DNA from: Nageia nagi
Lineage: Eukaryota; Pinophyta
Reading direction: 5' to 3'
Length of the DNA: 64,000 bases
Assembly: GCA_050084985.1 (NCBI GenBank)
Contig: JBITNC010000002.1
Location: forward strand, 23,498,001-23,562,000
Positions 12,890-23,803 of this stretch are shown piece by piece. A program made the position numbers and the translations under genes. Within the stretch, counting starts at the first letter, position 1. Each line of letters begins with the position of its first letter. Under the pieces are notes generated by a model. The model did no database searches. It saw only the letters and a program-made list of their open reading frames with translations, and had not been told where the DNA came from.

Positions 12890-15800
12890 TATGCTACTAT
12901 GGTAAGTAATATCAACTCTCTTCACAATCCAAAGTTTAAAGGAGCAAACTATGTGTATTGGAGCATCAAGATGAAGACTTTATTGATTGGTAAAGATTTA
13001 TGAGACATTGTGGAGGATGGATAATATTGAATTAGTATATTGGAGCTTACTTACTAATGATACTAAAAGTATAATATATGAAGAAAATAAGAACTTTCTA
13101 ACACTATACCATGTTTAGTCTACTCCAAATAAGAGCATATTTCCAAGGATTCCAAGTTACAACTTAACTACTAAAGAATGGAAAGCACTACAAGAAGGTT
13201 ACTAAGGTAGTAAGAGTGTGAAATATATTAAGTTGAATCTTTGGGAAGGAAGTTTGAGAACTTGAGGATGCAACACAAAGAAGGGAATGAAGACTACTAT
13301 GTTATAGTGAATCTAGTTGTCAATAAGAATAGTCCCTCATAGGTGGAATCACATAGTTATCATCCTAGATTATACCATTAAATATGACTACACTTGAGAT
13401 TTATCATGTTATTGGCTCTCTCATGCTACATGAGAAGAGGATGGAAAACACTAGAGGAGGGAACAATAAAGTGAGGACCTTCCCCAATGCCAACTCTAGG
13501 CCTAATACCAATATCAAGTATTTGATTAGAAAATAAGAAAATTGTTAGGGAAGAGGAAAACAATATTCTAAAGGAAGAGGTGGAAAAGGTCATGGTGGTT
13601 TTGCCTTGTGGTCGAGGATGAGGTAGATGTGATAAGAAAAATATGCAATGTTAACATTACAATAAGTTTCATCATTTTGAGAGAGAGTGTAGAATCAAGA
13701 ATCAAAATGAAGGGAGGTCTAAACATTATGGAGAAGAAGAAGCTCCTATTGAACAAATGTTATTCCTATCTAATAAACAAGATGAGGAGAACCTTCAAGA
13801 GATTTAGTTTCTTGATATAAGGTTTTCAAACCACATGATCAAAAAAGAGGAGATATTCTCTTCCATCAACCACTCCTACGAGTCTAGAATTAAGCTTTAT
13901 GATAAAAAGTCCTTGACTATTACAAAAAATGATGTGATGGAAGTGGAACCCAATGAAGATAATAATATGGTACATGATATTTACTATACTACAAATATAA
14001 AGCATGCATTTGTTGAGTGTAGGTAAAATAATAGAGAGAAACTATAATTTAATTTTTTGTGATGGAATGTATGTCATTTATGAATTGAATAATGCAAATA
14101 GGTTAGTCACTATTATTTCTATGAAAAAGAATAGAATATTTCCATTGAAGTTTGTAGATGAAGGGGGTGGGGAACTTGAAAATATGGCTACACATGGGGT
14201 GATAGCTGAAAACAAAACTTGGTTGTGGTATGTTAGATTTGGCCACTTGAACTTTGGGAGAATGAAATTATTGAAATATAATTATGTGTGGTATGGTTTA
14301 CCTAAATTATATGACTCTAAAGCTATGTATGAAAGGTGTGCTATTGGGAAGCATGCTAGGAAGAAATTTTCTAAAGGGGAATCATAAAAGTTCATAGCCA
14401 TTGTAATTGATCCACTCAAATATTTATGGGCCTATAAAAACTCAAAGTGTAGGTAGGAATTCTTACTTTCATTGATCATTAATCCCAAATATATTGGATC
14501 TTTTTATTTAAACATAAAGATGAAATGTTTTAGTGTCTCAAAGATTTCAATAATTACATATTTTAGGAATAAACATGGTGGAGAGTTTTTCTCTAATGAC
14601 TTCATCCAATTTTGCAAGTATCATTGTATAAAGAGGAAACTCACTATTGGCTACACTCATAACAAAATGGAATGGTAGAAAGGAAAAATAAAAGTGTTAT
14701 GAAGATGGTTAGAAGCATATTGTAAACTAATCAATTGATCAACATGTATTTGGGTGATGTTGTTAGGATAAAAATATATATTTTCAATAGAAGTACAATA
14801 AGTATCTTAAACAAAATCACTCCTTATGAGGATTGGAATAAAAAAAATCCAAATATGAATCACTTCAAAGTTTTTGGATGCTAAGATTTTCATCATGTAG
14901 TTTATGAAAAAAGGAAGAAGCTTGATGCAAAGAGTGAAGTTTGCATTTTTATTACCTACTACAAGAATACAAAATCCTATAGTCTTTACAATACCAAAAC
15001 TAGGAAGATTATTGTATCAAGAGATGTAATTTTTGGTAAAGGAGGAGTCTATAGTCATCAAAAATTATATATTTATGATAGAGCCAATTCAAAGATTTAT
15101 TCAAGTTATTCCATTAGGAAGAAGATGAAACAAAGTTTAATTTCAAGTATGTAGACTTGTAGGTAGTTTAATCCTTTTAGATCTAGCATCAGCATTGAGT
15201 ATAACACTAATGCTAGGAGTAGCACCAATGGTCCTATTTTCCCAACTAGTCCTCCAACAAGTTTGTGAAATAGTCCAAACAAAAGTACATCTAGTCTTTG
15301 TTCTAGTGATTAATCACCAGCTATTTTCTCTAAAGTCAGAAAAAAAAGGGGCTACAAAAATTTAAATCCATCCACCTTCTCAATCTTTGGATACCAATTT
15401 TCAAATAAGGCTTAGTAGGGACTAGGTCTAAGAGATGGATCAAGTTGACCAAAGACTTGAGAATATGTACATATATGGAGATGAAGATAATATGGAAAAA
15501 CAACTAATATGGTAACTATGCTTTGTATTTTACTACTATTTTGAGCCTTCTTGCTCTATGCATATTTTTACTAATGATGTTTGGATGCAAGCTATGAAAG
15601 ATAAAATTAATTCTATTATTATGAATTATAATTGGAATTTTTTTGAGCTTCCCAAAAGAAATAAGTATGTTGGATCCAAAAGGTTTTGGAGGAGATAGGT
15701 GAGAAGTAAGATATAATTACTTTATTATTTTATGATAACTTGAGTGCCCTTCATTTGGCATAAAAGCTAGTCCACCATAGTAGGTAAAATCACTTTGATT

Positions 15801-15960
15801 TGAAATACCACTTCATTCATGACATGATGGAGAAAAGACAAATTGAAATTAGACATTATAGTACCCATGAACAAGTAGTAGATATATTTACCAAACGATT
15901 CACTAAATCCCTTTTTTTGAAGGTGAGGAGTTCACTTGTGAGTTCAATTAACATCAAGGA
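12890..15960 (+). pseudogene. Copia gag-pol remnant (gag, protease, integrase, truncated RT, RNase H)
   Basis: Gag N-terminal half reads LNNPKFKGANY-like and KTLLIGKDL. A Cys/His segment (CNVNITISFIIL frame, with shifts) stands where the zinc knuckle is expected. At 13835-14026 the protease-integrase link reads EEIFSSINHSYESRIKLYDK and later DIYYTTNIKHAFVE, matching 'VYYTPNLKHNLLSVG'. GAG-pre-integrase at 14215-14370 contains WYVRFGHLNFGRMKLL and CAIGKHARKKF. Integrase at 14570-14760 contains RNKHGGEFFSNDFIQFCKYH. The C-terminal end at 15790-15960 contains KRQIEIRHYSTHEQVVDIFT. Stops and shifts occur throughout. The RT catalytic core is absent. Confidence 0.88.
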
Positions 15961-15969
15961 GAGGATATT

Positions 15970-16310
15970 ATAGTTTAACTTGATCTCATGATATTTATTT
16001 TATAAGTATCATTGATTATGCCTATGCTAATGCTCCTATTGAAGATTGACTTATAAGATTCTTTTGTGACTAAAGTTTCCATGTAATGTGAGAATCTCAA
16101 CTATAAATGATTCTTGATGAATTTTAGGGTTGTGGTAGACTTATTATAGTAATTTCTTTTGTTGATTCAATTGAAGATAATTGTATTGTATTGAGTAAAA
16201 TTCATTTTGTAGGTTATTTTGAGTTATTTATCTTTCTCCATTACTATATCATTGTTTGGGTTGTATTGTCACTCTTTGTAATCTCCTTAATTAATCTTCT
16301 TATTATCACT
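15970..16310 (+). repeat. 3' LTR of the 12.3-kb copia element
   Basis: Starts (TAGTTTAACTTGATCTC) just after the RNase H stop and a purine-rich 'aaggagaggatat', the expected polypurine tract. Diverged from the 5' LTR by many substitutions and indels, which indicates an old insertion. The 3' boundary is uncertain because the last 60 bp contain an internal 'tcactctttataatctcc' duplication. Confidence 0.8.
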
Positions 16311-17289
16311 CTTTATAATCTCCTTTACTATCTCTTTTAGTTTTCATAGAAGGATAATATTTTAATATACACCTTATTTATTACTGACATATTTAATAGT
16401 GTCAACTCTAGTCTAAGGTGATAATACAATCCTCCCTTGATTAGACATATAATTTTGTTATTCTTGAAAAGAGCTAAAATCTAAAAAATCTCAAAAAGTC
16501 ATATGTTCTATACTCTTATCAAATCCCTCATTTATAACTTCATAATAGTTCAAACATTGAGAAAATAATTTTTTTGCAATTTTGAGATTGAGGGATTAAA
16601 ATAATATTATAGGAACCATTGACTACATAGGAAATTGACTAAATAGCTATATGAATATCATTGACTAGTCAAAAGGGTAAAAAAGATACATATGCTCAAG
16701 AACATGAATTTCAAGTAACATGATGGGAGATGTAAATATTAGCATGATGTAAGCCTCTTAGAGCACATGTGGAGGTACCCCATTTAAAATGGGATGCTTC
16801 CAGCTAGCCCAACAATTATGCCCCTGATAACCTGAAACATATCAAAAAGCCCTCATGCATTTTCTCAATAGAGTTGATGGGTTCGATAAATTTTTGATGT
16901 CCATTTCAAGAAAAATCGAGATGATTTTTGACAAAATCATGAAGGGATTCTATTCTACAAAATCATGTAGGGAAATCTATATAATCATGAAATTTTTTTG
17001 TTATGTAAAATCACATAGGAATTTTAATAAATCGCATATATATTTTGATAAATATATTAAAGAAACTAAGTGCCAAAAGTTTTGGTCAAAAATGCAATAA
17101 CTTTTTCACAAAAGGGTATTCCTGGGATTCTTCCTTAGGTTGTTAGATTCATACTCCACTATTACTACCAAAAGACCATGTGAATGTTGATGATTATTAA
17201 TTATGAATATTTATGTTGAATTGAAATTAAATAAAAAAGCATTGCAATTTTTCATAGATTCATAATCATTAATTATGAATTTTTATGTT
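16311..17289. other. Unassigned; possible minus-strand LTR end at 16814
   Basis: At 16805-16830 the plus strand reads 'gcccaaca' followed by 'attatgcccctgataa'. On the minus strand that is a purine-rich tract followed by TGTTGGGC, the form of a polypurine tract and LTR start. No partner LTR was found. The open frame at 16855-17100 on plus is repetitive (aaaatcatg...) and not assigned. Confidence 0.3.
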
Positions 17290-17635
17290 GACCTCGAGTG
17301 AAGATTCTAAGTGGAATCTTTATGATCAGGCATCATCTTTCAAAGTACATTTTTTTGCTAGGTAGGTATCTATTTCCCAAATGATACTTTGTTGGATAAA
17401 TTTCCAAAATTATAAGTTATATGACTATATTTGGATAAGGGTCAATGTGCATATTATCTATGTCCAAGTTATATTAGGCTAAAAATGTAGCATTATATTG
17501 TAACTATAGAAGCTCATAATAATACTAATAAAATTATAGTAAAATGGTATAACCATAGTAGTTATTACATCAATTATAAAAGGGTGAAACATGGTTATTG
17601 TAGTAATTATAGAATGAAATAATAACTTTTAAACT
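17290..17635 (+). repeat. Dispersed repeat, copy 2 (pair with 6146-6475)
   Basis: Same orientation and order of conserved strings as copy 1, for example 'tagaagctcataataata' and 'aaaatggtataacc-tagtagttattaca'. The two copies are 11.1 kb apart. Confidence 0.8.
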
Positions 17636-17639
17636 TTGA

Positions 17640-18560
17640 AACAACTCTAGGGAAGTAAAAAAATGGTTACATATCTCTTAAGAATGTGAGCTTTGGAGAT
17701 AGGTTTTATTTGAAATGAGGGCCGAATTAAAAAAAAAAAAACTTAAAGGTATACTTAAGATGTTTTGATCTCTATTGTTCATCCTTAACTATGTAAATAA
17801 ATATGGAAAAAAGCCTCCTTGGTGCTATTAAATACTATATCCTTGGTCTTGGTAAGGTTCATTTATAACTATCTTAATATATTTAAAATATACAATATGT
17901 CCAATTGATGTTGGAATTCTTCAAGAGTTAAAACTAGAAGGATAACATCATGAGAAAAGAGGAGGATAAAGATGAAGATATGGTGAACTAAGTAGTCATA
18001 TTTTGAATGTATATATGCTTAGATAAAAAAATCAAGCTCATTTATGAATATCCATAAAAATGTAGGGGAATGGAGGCAACCTTGTTTCACTTCTATGGTA
18101 TTGAAAATGTTATAAAAGAGGTCATGAGTGGAATAAAAGTATGCAATCACTTTCTCGTATAAACTAAATATTGTTATAAAAAATTATCTAGAAATAAAAA
18201 CTAAATAAAGTTGCTCATATAGCATATCTTGAGGTACAATATCAAAAGTTTTTCTAAATTTCAAAAAGCAACAAAAAAATGAAAGATTTTGAATATGCCT
18301 TCTCTATGATAGCCCTAATAACTAGTATATGATCTATATTCTAGTAGTTTTGACACAAACTAGCTTGGCTCATGGCCTTATGTCCCCCTTTCTCTAATAT
18401 GTTAAATAAAAGTACATCAATTTTTGTAACATATTTATCTTGGTAAAGATATATTCGATCATTATGGTCATGCAATTATTAGGTTCATGTGAATCCAACA
18501 CTTTGTTAAAGGGGTGGTTGATATGCTAAGTCCATATACCAAAAAAATTTGAGAAAATAG
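17640..18560 (-). pseudogene. RTE-type LINE reverse transcriptase remnant
   Basis: On the minus strand from about 18560 down, RT motifs appear in order. AKLVCVKTTRI stands where the family has 'GQAGFRKG'. FLKFRKTFDIVPQDMLYEQL matches 'VDFRKAFDTVPRD'. KQGCLHSPTFLWIFINELDF matches 'RQGCPLSPTLF.LYIDEL'. Near 17960, LLFSHDVILLVLTLEEFQHQ matches 'LYADDVVLLA.T.EELQ', the catalytic YADD having decayed to FSHD. NLTKTKDIVF and a YLGV-like segment follow. The order and spacing are those of RTE-clade elements. No endonuclease was identified. Stops and shifts make it inactive. Confidence 0.85.
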
Positions 18561-19600
18561 TAAGATTGAAGAGTTTGATGAGGGGCGCAATAATGAAACT
18601 AGCTTAGATATTTAAAAAAAAATTGAGTTATCAATCTTGATGTACCTAATTTGAAAATCATGCTTCCAAGAACTGAGATAGACACCTCAAAAATTAATAT
18701 CTCTTAGCATTTTAAAATATTTATCTTTAATACATCTAAGTTATTGTTAGATTAACCATTTAATATTCATTATTGTTTATGTCTCATAGATGCACAATCC
18801 TTTTTTTTTAATATTTATTGTATTTTCAATGCATATTCTTTAACTTTTACACAATTCTTAATTAAAAAATTTAAATATGAATTAAATTAATTTTAATGCA
18901 AATATTAATCATCTTTTTATAATCGAGTGAATCATTTTATACAAAATTTTGACAAATGAAAATTTGAGCTTTACTAACTTTATTCTTTGTATTTTATGTG
19001 AAGGTTTTAATGATATTTTTATATTATAAATTATATTAGAGAATGAATTGATAATAATCTTAAAAAATCTTAACTTTATGATGACATATTTTTATTCAAA
19101 GTCGAACATGATACAAATTTAAAAGTAAAATAAAAGAAACACAATCATAATAGTTGTTTTTGAAAGTTCTAGACAAGGTACAATATATATTTCAAAAGTC
19201 TGATGATATGATAGTAAGGTCAGAAGGTAATTAAAATTATAATAAATAATCAATGAATTAATGACATGTTAGACAATTAGCATTTCAAGGGTGAACAAAT
19301 AAAGCATTTCATATACTACAATTAAAGGTAAGAAAATATCCATAGGAATTGACACAATTTCATGTTTTATAATTTTAAAAATATCTTTGGAACTAGTACT
19401 AAATTGTAATTATTGCATTTAAATGATGAATTTTATATTTTCAATTATACAATTATAGTAATACATACTTTCAAGGAATTATAGCATGATTAATCTTCAT
19501 TAATTTTATTGAAATATCCAAGCAAGAGAAAAAGGTAAAATTCATACATCCTTAAAAATATTTTATTGAGATGTAATTATAGTATTTGATATTAAGTAAT
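18561..19600. other. Very AT-rich, nothing recognised
   Basis: No coding family, long repeat or RNA gene seen in this stretch. Confidence 0.4.
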
Positions 19601-19611
19601 ATTCTATAAAC

Positions 19612-19665
19612 CAACCTTCCTTCCTTCCTTCTTTCTTTCTATATATATATATAATTATATATATA
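19612..19665. repeat. Microsatellite (TTCC)n then (TA)n
   Basis: Runs of ttcc/tttc are followed by alternating ta. The run is directly followed by a pyrimidine-rich tract and a possible splice acceptor (ccttgtag, about 19709). Confidence 0.85.
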
Positions 19666-19731
19666 AAATTTCAAATCCTAGTTCTAACCTTATTTTCTCT
19701 TCCTTGTAGGAAAAGTTGGATTTTTTGAGAC

Positions 19732-20016
19732 ATGGTTTGGCTGTGGACTTGGTTACCTACTGAATCAGATATCCTATCTGGTATCCGAGATGAAATTTCA
19801 CTTCATGGATTATGGACTCCTTCAGTAAATGATACTCTCAGATTTGAACGAGAAATAGGTGACTTGCTAAAGATCAGAGTAAAAGAAAGGTCAAAGAGGT
19901 CTAAAGAACGACACCTCTCCCCACCAGAACAAAGGATGAATCATATCTTCAGGAGAAATAGATATTTATCTATGCATCCTCATGATTCCATCCTTCTTTC
20001 CTACCAAGACAACTAA
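19732..20016 (+). other. Unidentified 94-aa ORF overlapping an antisense gypsy junction
   Basis: An open frame with a less AT-rich composition and a protein-like sequence (for example SVNDTLRFEREIGDLLKIRV, then a Lys/Arg/Ser-rich stretch near residues 50-65). A TGA stop lies two codons before the ATG. A possible splice acceptor lies about 23 bp upstream. The last third overlaps, on the other strand, the start of a gypsy RT, so at least that part is probably a shadow. The opposite strand through 19740-19950 is also fairly open and reads nothing like RT. It may be an element-captured fragment. I do not recognise the family. Confidence 0.3.
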
Positions 20017-20470
20017 AGAAGCAATAAGGATGGAACTAGGCTATATGAAACCTATATCGATCAATTCTTTAATAGTCCTCTCAATCTCATCTTTATAGAT
20101 ACGTGGGTGCTTGTATGGAGTGATTATGACTTGCTTTGATTTTATCTCCAACTCAATGATATGCTCAAACCCTCTTTTTGGTAGCAGACCATCAGGCATA
20201 TCTCCAAAGACATACTTGCACTCTTCCAAAATATCATGGATCTCATTGAGGGGTGTGATCTCCTCCTTATTGATGGATGTTAGAATACCTTTGATGATGA
20301 GAAAGGTTTCTCCCCATACAATATCTCCTTGTCCAATGATTTTCTCTATTTCGTATCCAGACAACAATAGTGGGAGTACTTCCATCCTTCCCACCATATT
20401 TGAATATAAGCCCCTTTGTTATCAAATCATTTATAGTATCCACAATATAAAATATGAACTTTCATCTTAG
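19955..20470 (-). pseudogene. Ty3/gypsy protease-RT linker and RT start
   Basis: A minus-strand frame at 20397-20041 contains EECKYVFGDMPDGLLPKRGF, then EHIIELEIKSKQVIITPYKH and an ELIDIGFI end. This is the typical gypsy order 'F.D.FP..LPP.R.IEH.I.L', then 'YR.SP.E..E....ELL..G.I'. It continues through a stop to VVLVGKKDGIMRM (about 19990), matching 'VVLVKKKDGTMRMCIDYR'. RT homology then ends abruptly near 19955, where unrelated sequence begins. Confidence 0.87.
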
Positions 20471-20579
20471 AACTTGAACTAATTAATTGATTTAATTCTA
20501 AAATATTGTAGTTGTCCATACCATGATTGGATTATTTTCATAATATCATGATATTTATAACCTTTCCATAATAGAATAC

Positions 20580-20853
20580 ATAATGCATTCTATGTTTCAT
20601 GTATTAAAAAGAACATGGACATCACATTGATCCTTCTTTAGAGTTGCCTCCTCTTTATAATGAAGGCAAGTTGTTGTTAGAACCTTAAACTATTTTGAAA
20701 ACAAAGGAAAGGAAACTTAGAAATCAAGTCATCAAAGAGTAATTAGTGAAGTGGAAGAATCTACCCATTAAAGATGTTACATGGGAAGGAGTAGATTTTC
20801 TTTAATATCATCACTACGTTTCTTAAAGACAAACAATGTGGGGTAGGAGGATT
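20580..20853 (+). pseudogene. Ty3/gypsy chromovirus integrase C-terminus with chromodomain
   Basis: One plus-strand frame runs through two stops and reads PPLYNEGKLLLEP, KTKERKLRNQVIKE, then LVKWKNLPIKDVTWEGVDFL, followed by a DKQ-containing end. This matches the chromodomain tail of gypsy elements: 'EP..IL..REKKLRNR.I.EYLVKWK.LP.EDATWE', then 'LEDKQ'. The chromodomain is thought to guide integration to chromatin. The integrase core upstream is absent. It lies opposite in strand to the RT remnant at 19955-20470, so they come from different insertions. Confidence 0.9.
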
Positions 20854-21610
20854 TGTAATATTTCTTTTTATGGTGCTTGAGTTTCTTTGCAAAAACATTA
20901 CTTTGTATTGTGTTTAACAACTTAAAATAATGTATGTGTATATTTAATATTCATCACTTAAGTTGTAAGATCCGTATAATGAAAAATTAAAAATAGAAAT
21001 ATAAAGGCATGGAATGGTCTATTGTGGATTATGTTATGTTGATTATTGATGTCATTTTGGAGTTGTAACTGTACTCTACTCAAAATTATGATATTATAGG
21101 TTCCTTAAGTTTCATAGGGTTTCTACCTTGTGGTTAAGAGTTACACTCTTATCCTTAGTAGTGAGTGTGTGGATCTACTTCAAGGTTCACTTTGGGCTTA
21201 ATTATTGAGGAATTTAGTTAGAGAGTTTGTAGTTCATAATTAGAGATTCAAAACTACATTTTATTCTATTTAGTTAAAGTTTGAATATTTCAATCAGCCT
21301 ATCTCTTATTGGAAGTTGGAAGTCTGATTTTTGGATGGTATTCTTATATTTGTTTGTTGGTTTTGAGCTCTATTATTGAGACATATAGCATTAGAGAATA
21401 TTTTTAGATTCTATTTTCAACATCAATAATATTAGTGTGATATATTTGGTCAATTTGTAGAGTTTGATTAAATGTTTTACATGTCTTAGTAAGTTTTATG
21501 AAATAATCCTAAAGTTTAATTATTATTGCTTGCATTTAATTCTATTTATGGTAGAACTGATTGATAATTAAGATTTGGGATATTATATTATCTCAAATAT
21601 GCATTTCTCA
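20854..21610 (+). repeat. Probable 3' LTR of the chromodomain gypsy element
   Basis: A purine-rich 'gtggggtaggaggatt' is directly followed by TGTAATATTTC, the form of a polypurine tract and LTR start, just after the pol end. The body ('cagcctatctcttattggaagttgg', 'gagacatatagcattagagaat') has LTR-like composition. The 3' end is not defined because there is no second copy. Confidence 0.45.
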
Positions 21611-22275
21611 AGAAATCCTACCTCAAAGAGATCTATCTAAATTCTAAAATGGTTTCCTCTAAATCCAATAGAATACACTCTCTTCCAAGCTTCAACAGGT
21701 TATCCCTTCTCTAATTTTCATAATGCCCAAAATAAGGTACCATGAATGAAGGGTAACTAGGAGATGATCCTTCTTTTGGATTTAAAATCCTATGTTCCTT
21801 ATAATATAAGAGGAGATGAAAAGAAAGAAGACTCTTGGCTTACTCCCACATCTCATATTTGTTAGTCCCATAATGACACTGAGAGGGGGGGTGAATCAAT
21901 ATACTAAATTAAAACTTAAACCTTCAATACATAAAAATTAAAATACTTCCAACATGAAATCAAATAAAGGAAACACACTAAGAGAGCATCACACAACACA
22001 AGATATAATGAGGTTTGCCCATATGGCTACATCCTAAAATAAGATTGCTTGGATCATGGTCCAAATCCAACAATTGCAAAGCATCAACCTTACAAAAAAT
22101 TTATCAGTACTAACTAGATGGAACACCAACTAAAAGGAGCACCAACCCCTCTTGCCAAGTATCTATTTCACAAAGCAATAATTTATATATTTTTATAGTA
22201 AAAAAAATCTCAAATCCTTACTTGAATACACTTAATGGTCTAGCTCTACAAATTTTACTTTGCTAGGCATCTCAA

Positions 22276-22290
22276 CATGAATCATGCTAG
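22276..22290. repeat. LINE target-site duplication, left copy
   Basis: CATGAATCATGCTAG, 15 bp, identical to 27756-27770, which follows the LINE poly(A) run. Confidence 0.96.
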
Positions 22291-22345
22291 GAAAATTCAG
22301 GGAGCATGACCTGAGGTTTAACTTTTTGCTTGAAACTTGCCTCGC

Positions 22346-23803
22346 ATGTTAAAGATTGATCCCTGCAACTTGCCTCCCACGTCTGGCCATGGCAAGTGGG
22401 ATGGGGGCTCCTCAGCCCCCCCAAGAACTGGACTCCTTCATGTCTCTGGCTTAGATGAAACTCCTCAAAACAAGCAATCATACTGTGATGTTATCAGGAA
22501 TAAGAACCCTAGTGCATCTAAGCAACCATATAGATGAATACGCAAGCTACAGCAGGACCCCAACAAGAACAACCAAGGATGTCTCAAGGCACTAGAGGGC
22601 ATGCCAGTAGTGGAAATCCGAAGCCAAAAAGTTAGCAGTGGTATCCAACTTCTTGTGAGCCAAGGTCTAATCTATTGCTTCTTGGGCTATCGCATACAAC
22701 CATCCGCCATTGAAGCCTAGGTTCAACGTAACTGGGATACTAAAGGGGAGGTCCTGGTTAGCCATTATTCTAATGGTTACTTCCTTGTAACATTTGCAAC
22801 TAAAGAGGATAGAGATTCCATCTTCCAAAGTGGTCCATGGTTCTACAGATGTGCTAGTCTATTCATGAAACCATGGCACCCTGGTTTCAAGCCCTGCGAA
22901 GAAACACCAATAGTAGCCCCTGTTTGGGTTCATATCTAGGATTTCCCATAGGAGTATTGGTATGATGAAGTCTTTGAATCCATTGGAGATACACTTGGTG
23001 AATATCTATTCACCTCAGACTGCACCTTGGAAAGAAAATCCACTTCCTATGCAAGGATATGTGTTCAACTAGACTTGTGAAACCCTCTCCCGGCACAAAT
23101 CTGACTTCACCTTTTGGAGGATGACTTGGATTGTGTGTTGAATCTAAACTATGAGAATGTCCCCTTTAGATGCAGGATATGCTTCGAGTATGGTCACCTT
23201 GCTCATGGTTGCCCTCATGCCCCTCCCAAAGCTACTCTAGTTGATACTTCATTAGATGGGTTCCAACAGCAAAAATGAAAGCCCAACTCTGGTAAGCCTA
23301 AACCCTCCTCTTCGACTCCTTCCTCATCTACTCCTCCCCTGGCTTCAAATCAAGATATGGTTCTACCTAAAACTTAGGTTGACTCCAATCCCTTTCAAAT
23401 CTTACAATCTGTAGTTAATCCAGATGATCCTCAAGAAAGTCCTCAGGTGATCTCTGATCCCCTTGTTCAAAATCCTTTGTTCTCCTTAGATCCCCCAGTG
23501 GTTCCCGATCCCTCTCTTCAAAAACTACCCTTGCATGAAATGGATACCAACATGATGGATATTCTAGTGCTAACTATCACCATTGAATCGCCAACAACCC
23601 CCTTTCTCACAGGCTCAGCTAGTGCTACACACATAAAATAAACACCTAACAACCTAAAATCAGCTTTAGTAGGCATAGGAAAAAAGAAAGGGCATCAAAC
23701 TAACCAGGAGAAGTGCTCCCAAGATGCTCTAGCAACCATTGAGTTCGGGAACCAAGCAAAATTGGAAGGTATGATTGCCTCCAAGAAACCCCACCTCTCT
23801 TAA
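22346..23803 (+). pseudogene. LINE ORF1, nucleic-acid-binding protein with DUF4283 and CCHC knuckle
   Basis: ORF1 proteins of plant L1 elements bind the element RNA. The first ATG in frame is at 22346. The DUF4283 domain spans about 22640-23080 and includes NGYFLVTFATKEDRD and FQSGPWFYRCASLFMKPWHP. The zinc knuckle near 23165-23215 reads CRICFEYGHLAHGC (C-x2-C-x4-H-x4-C). A Pro/Ser-rich tail follows. About nine stops (TGA, TAG, TAA) interrupt the frame. Each stands where Arg, Gln or Trp fits, for example before VQRNWDTKGEV and within the KPNSGKPK region. The frame ends at TAA 23801-23803, overlapping the ORF2 start by one base. Confidence 0.92.

Larger units (their letters stand above)
12300..16310 (+). 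mobile_element. Ty1/copia element with both LTRs and an internal RT deletion
   Basis: Two related direct repeats flank gag, protease, integrase and RNase H fragments on the plus strand. Gag starts after 12890 (KFKGANYVYWSIKMKTLLI type, with one frameshift). A zinc-knuckle-like stretch lies near 13640-13700. The protease-like region and GAG-pre-integrase lie at 13800-14380. Integrase follows at 14560-14760 and a post-integrase segment at 14860-15050. Near 15690 the frame passes from the start of RT straight into RNase H, so most of RT is gone. It interrupts gypsy sequence that ends at 12299. End coordinates are approximate. Confidence 0.85.

Noticed and set aside
20111-20470. 119-residue open frame on plus
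   Set aside because: It is antisense to clear gypsy RT-linker protein on the minus strand.
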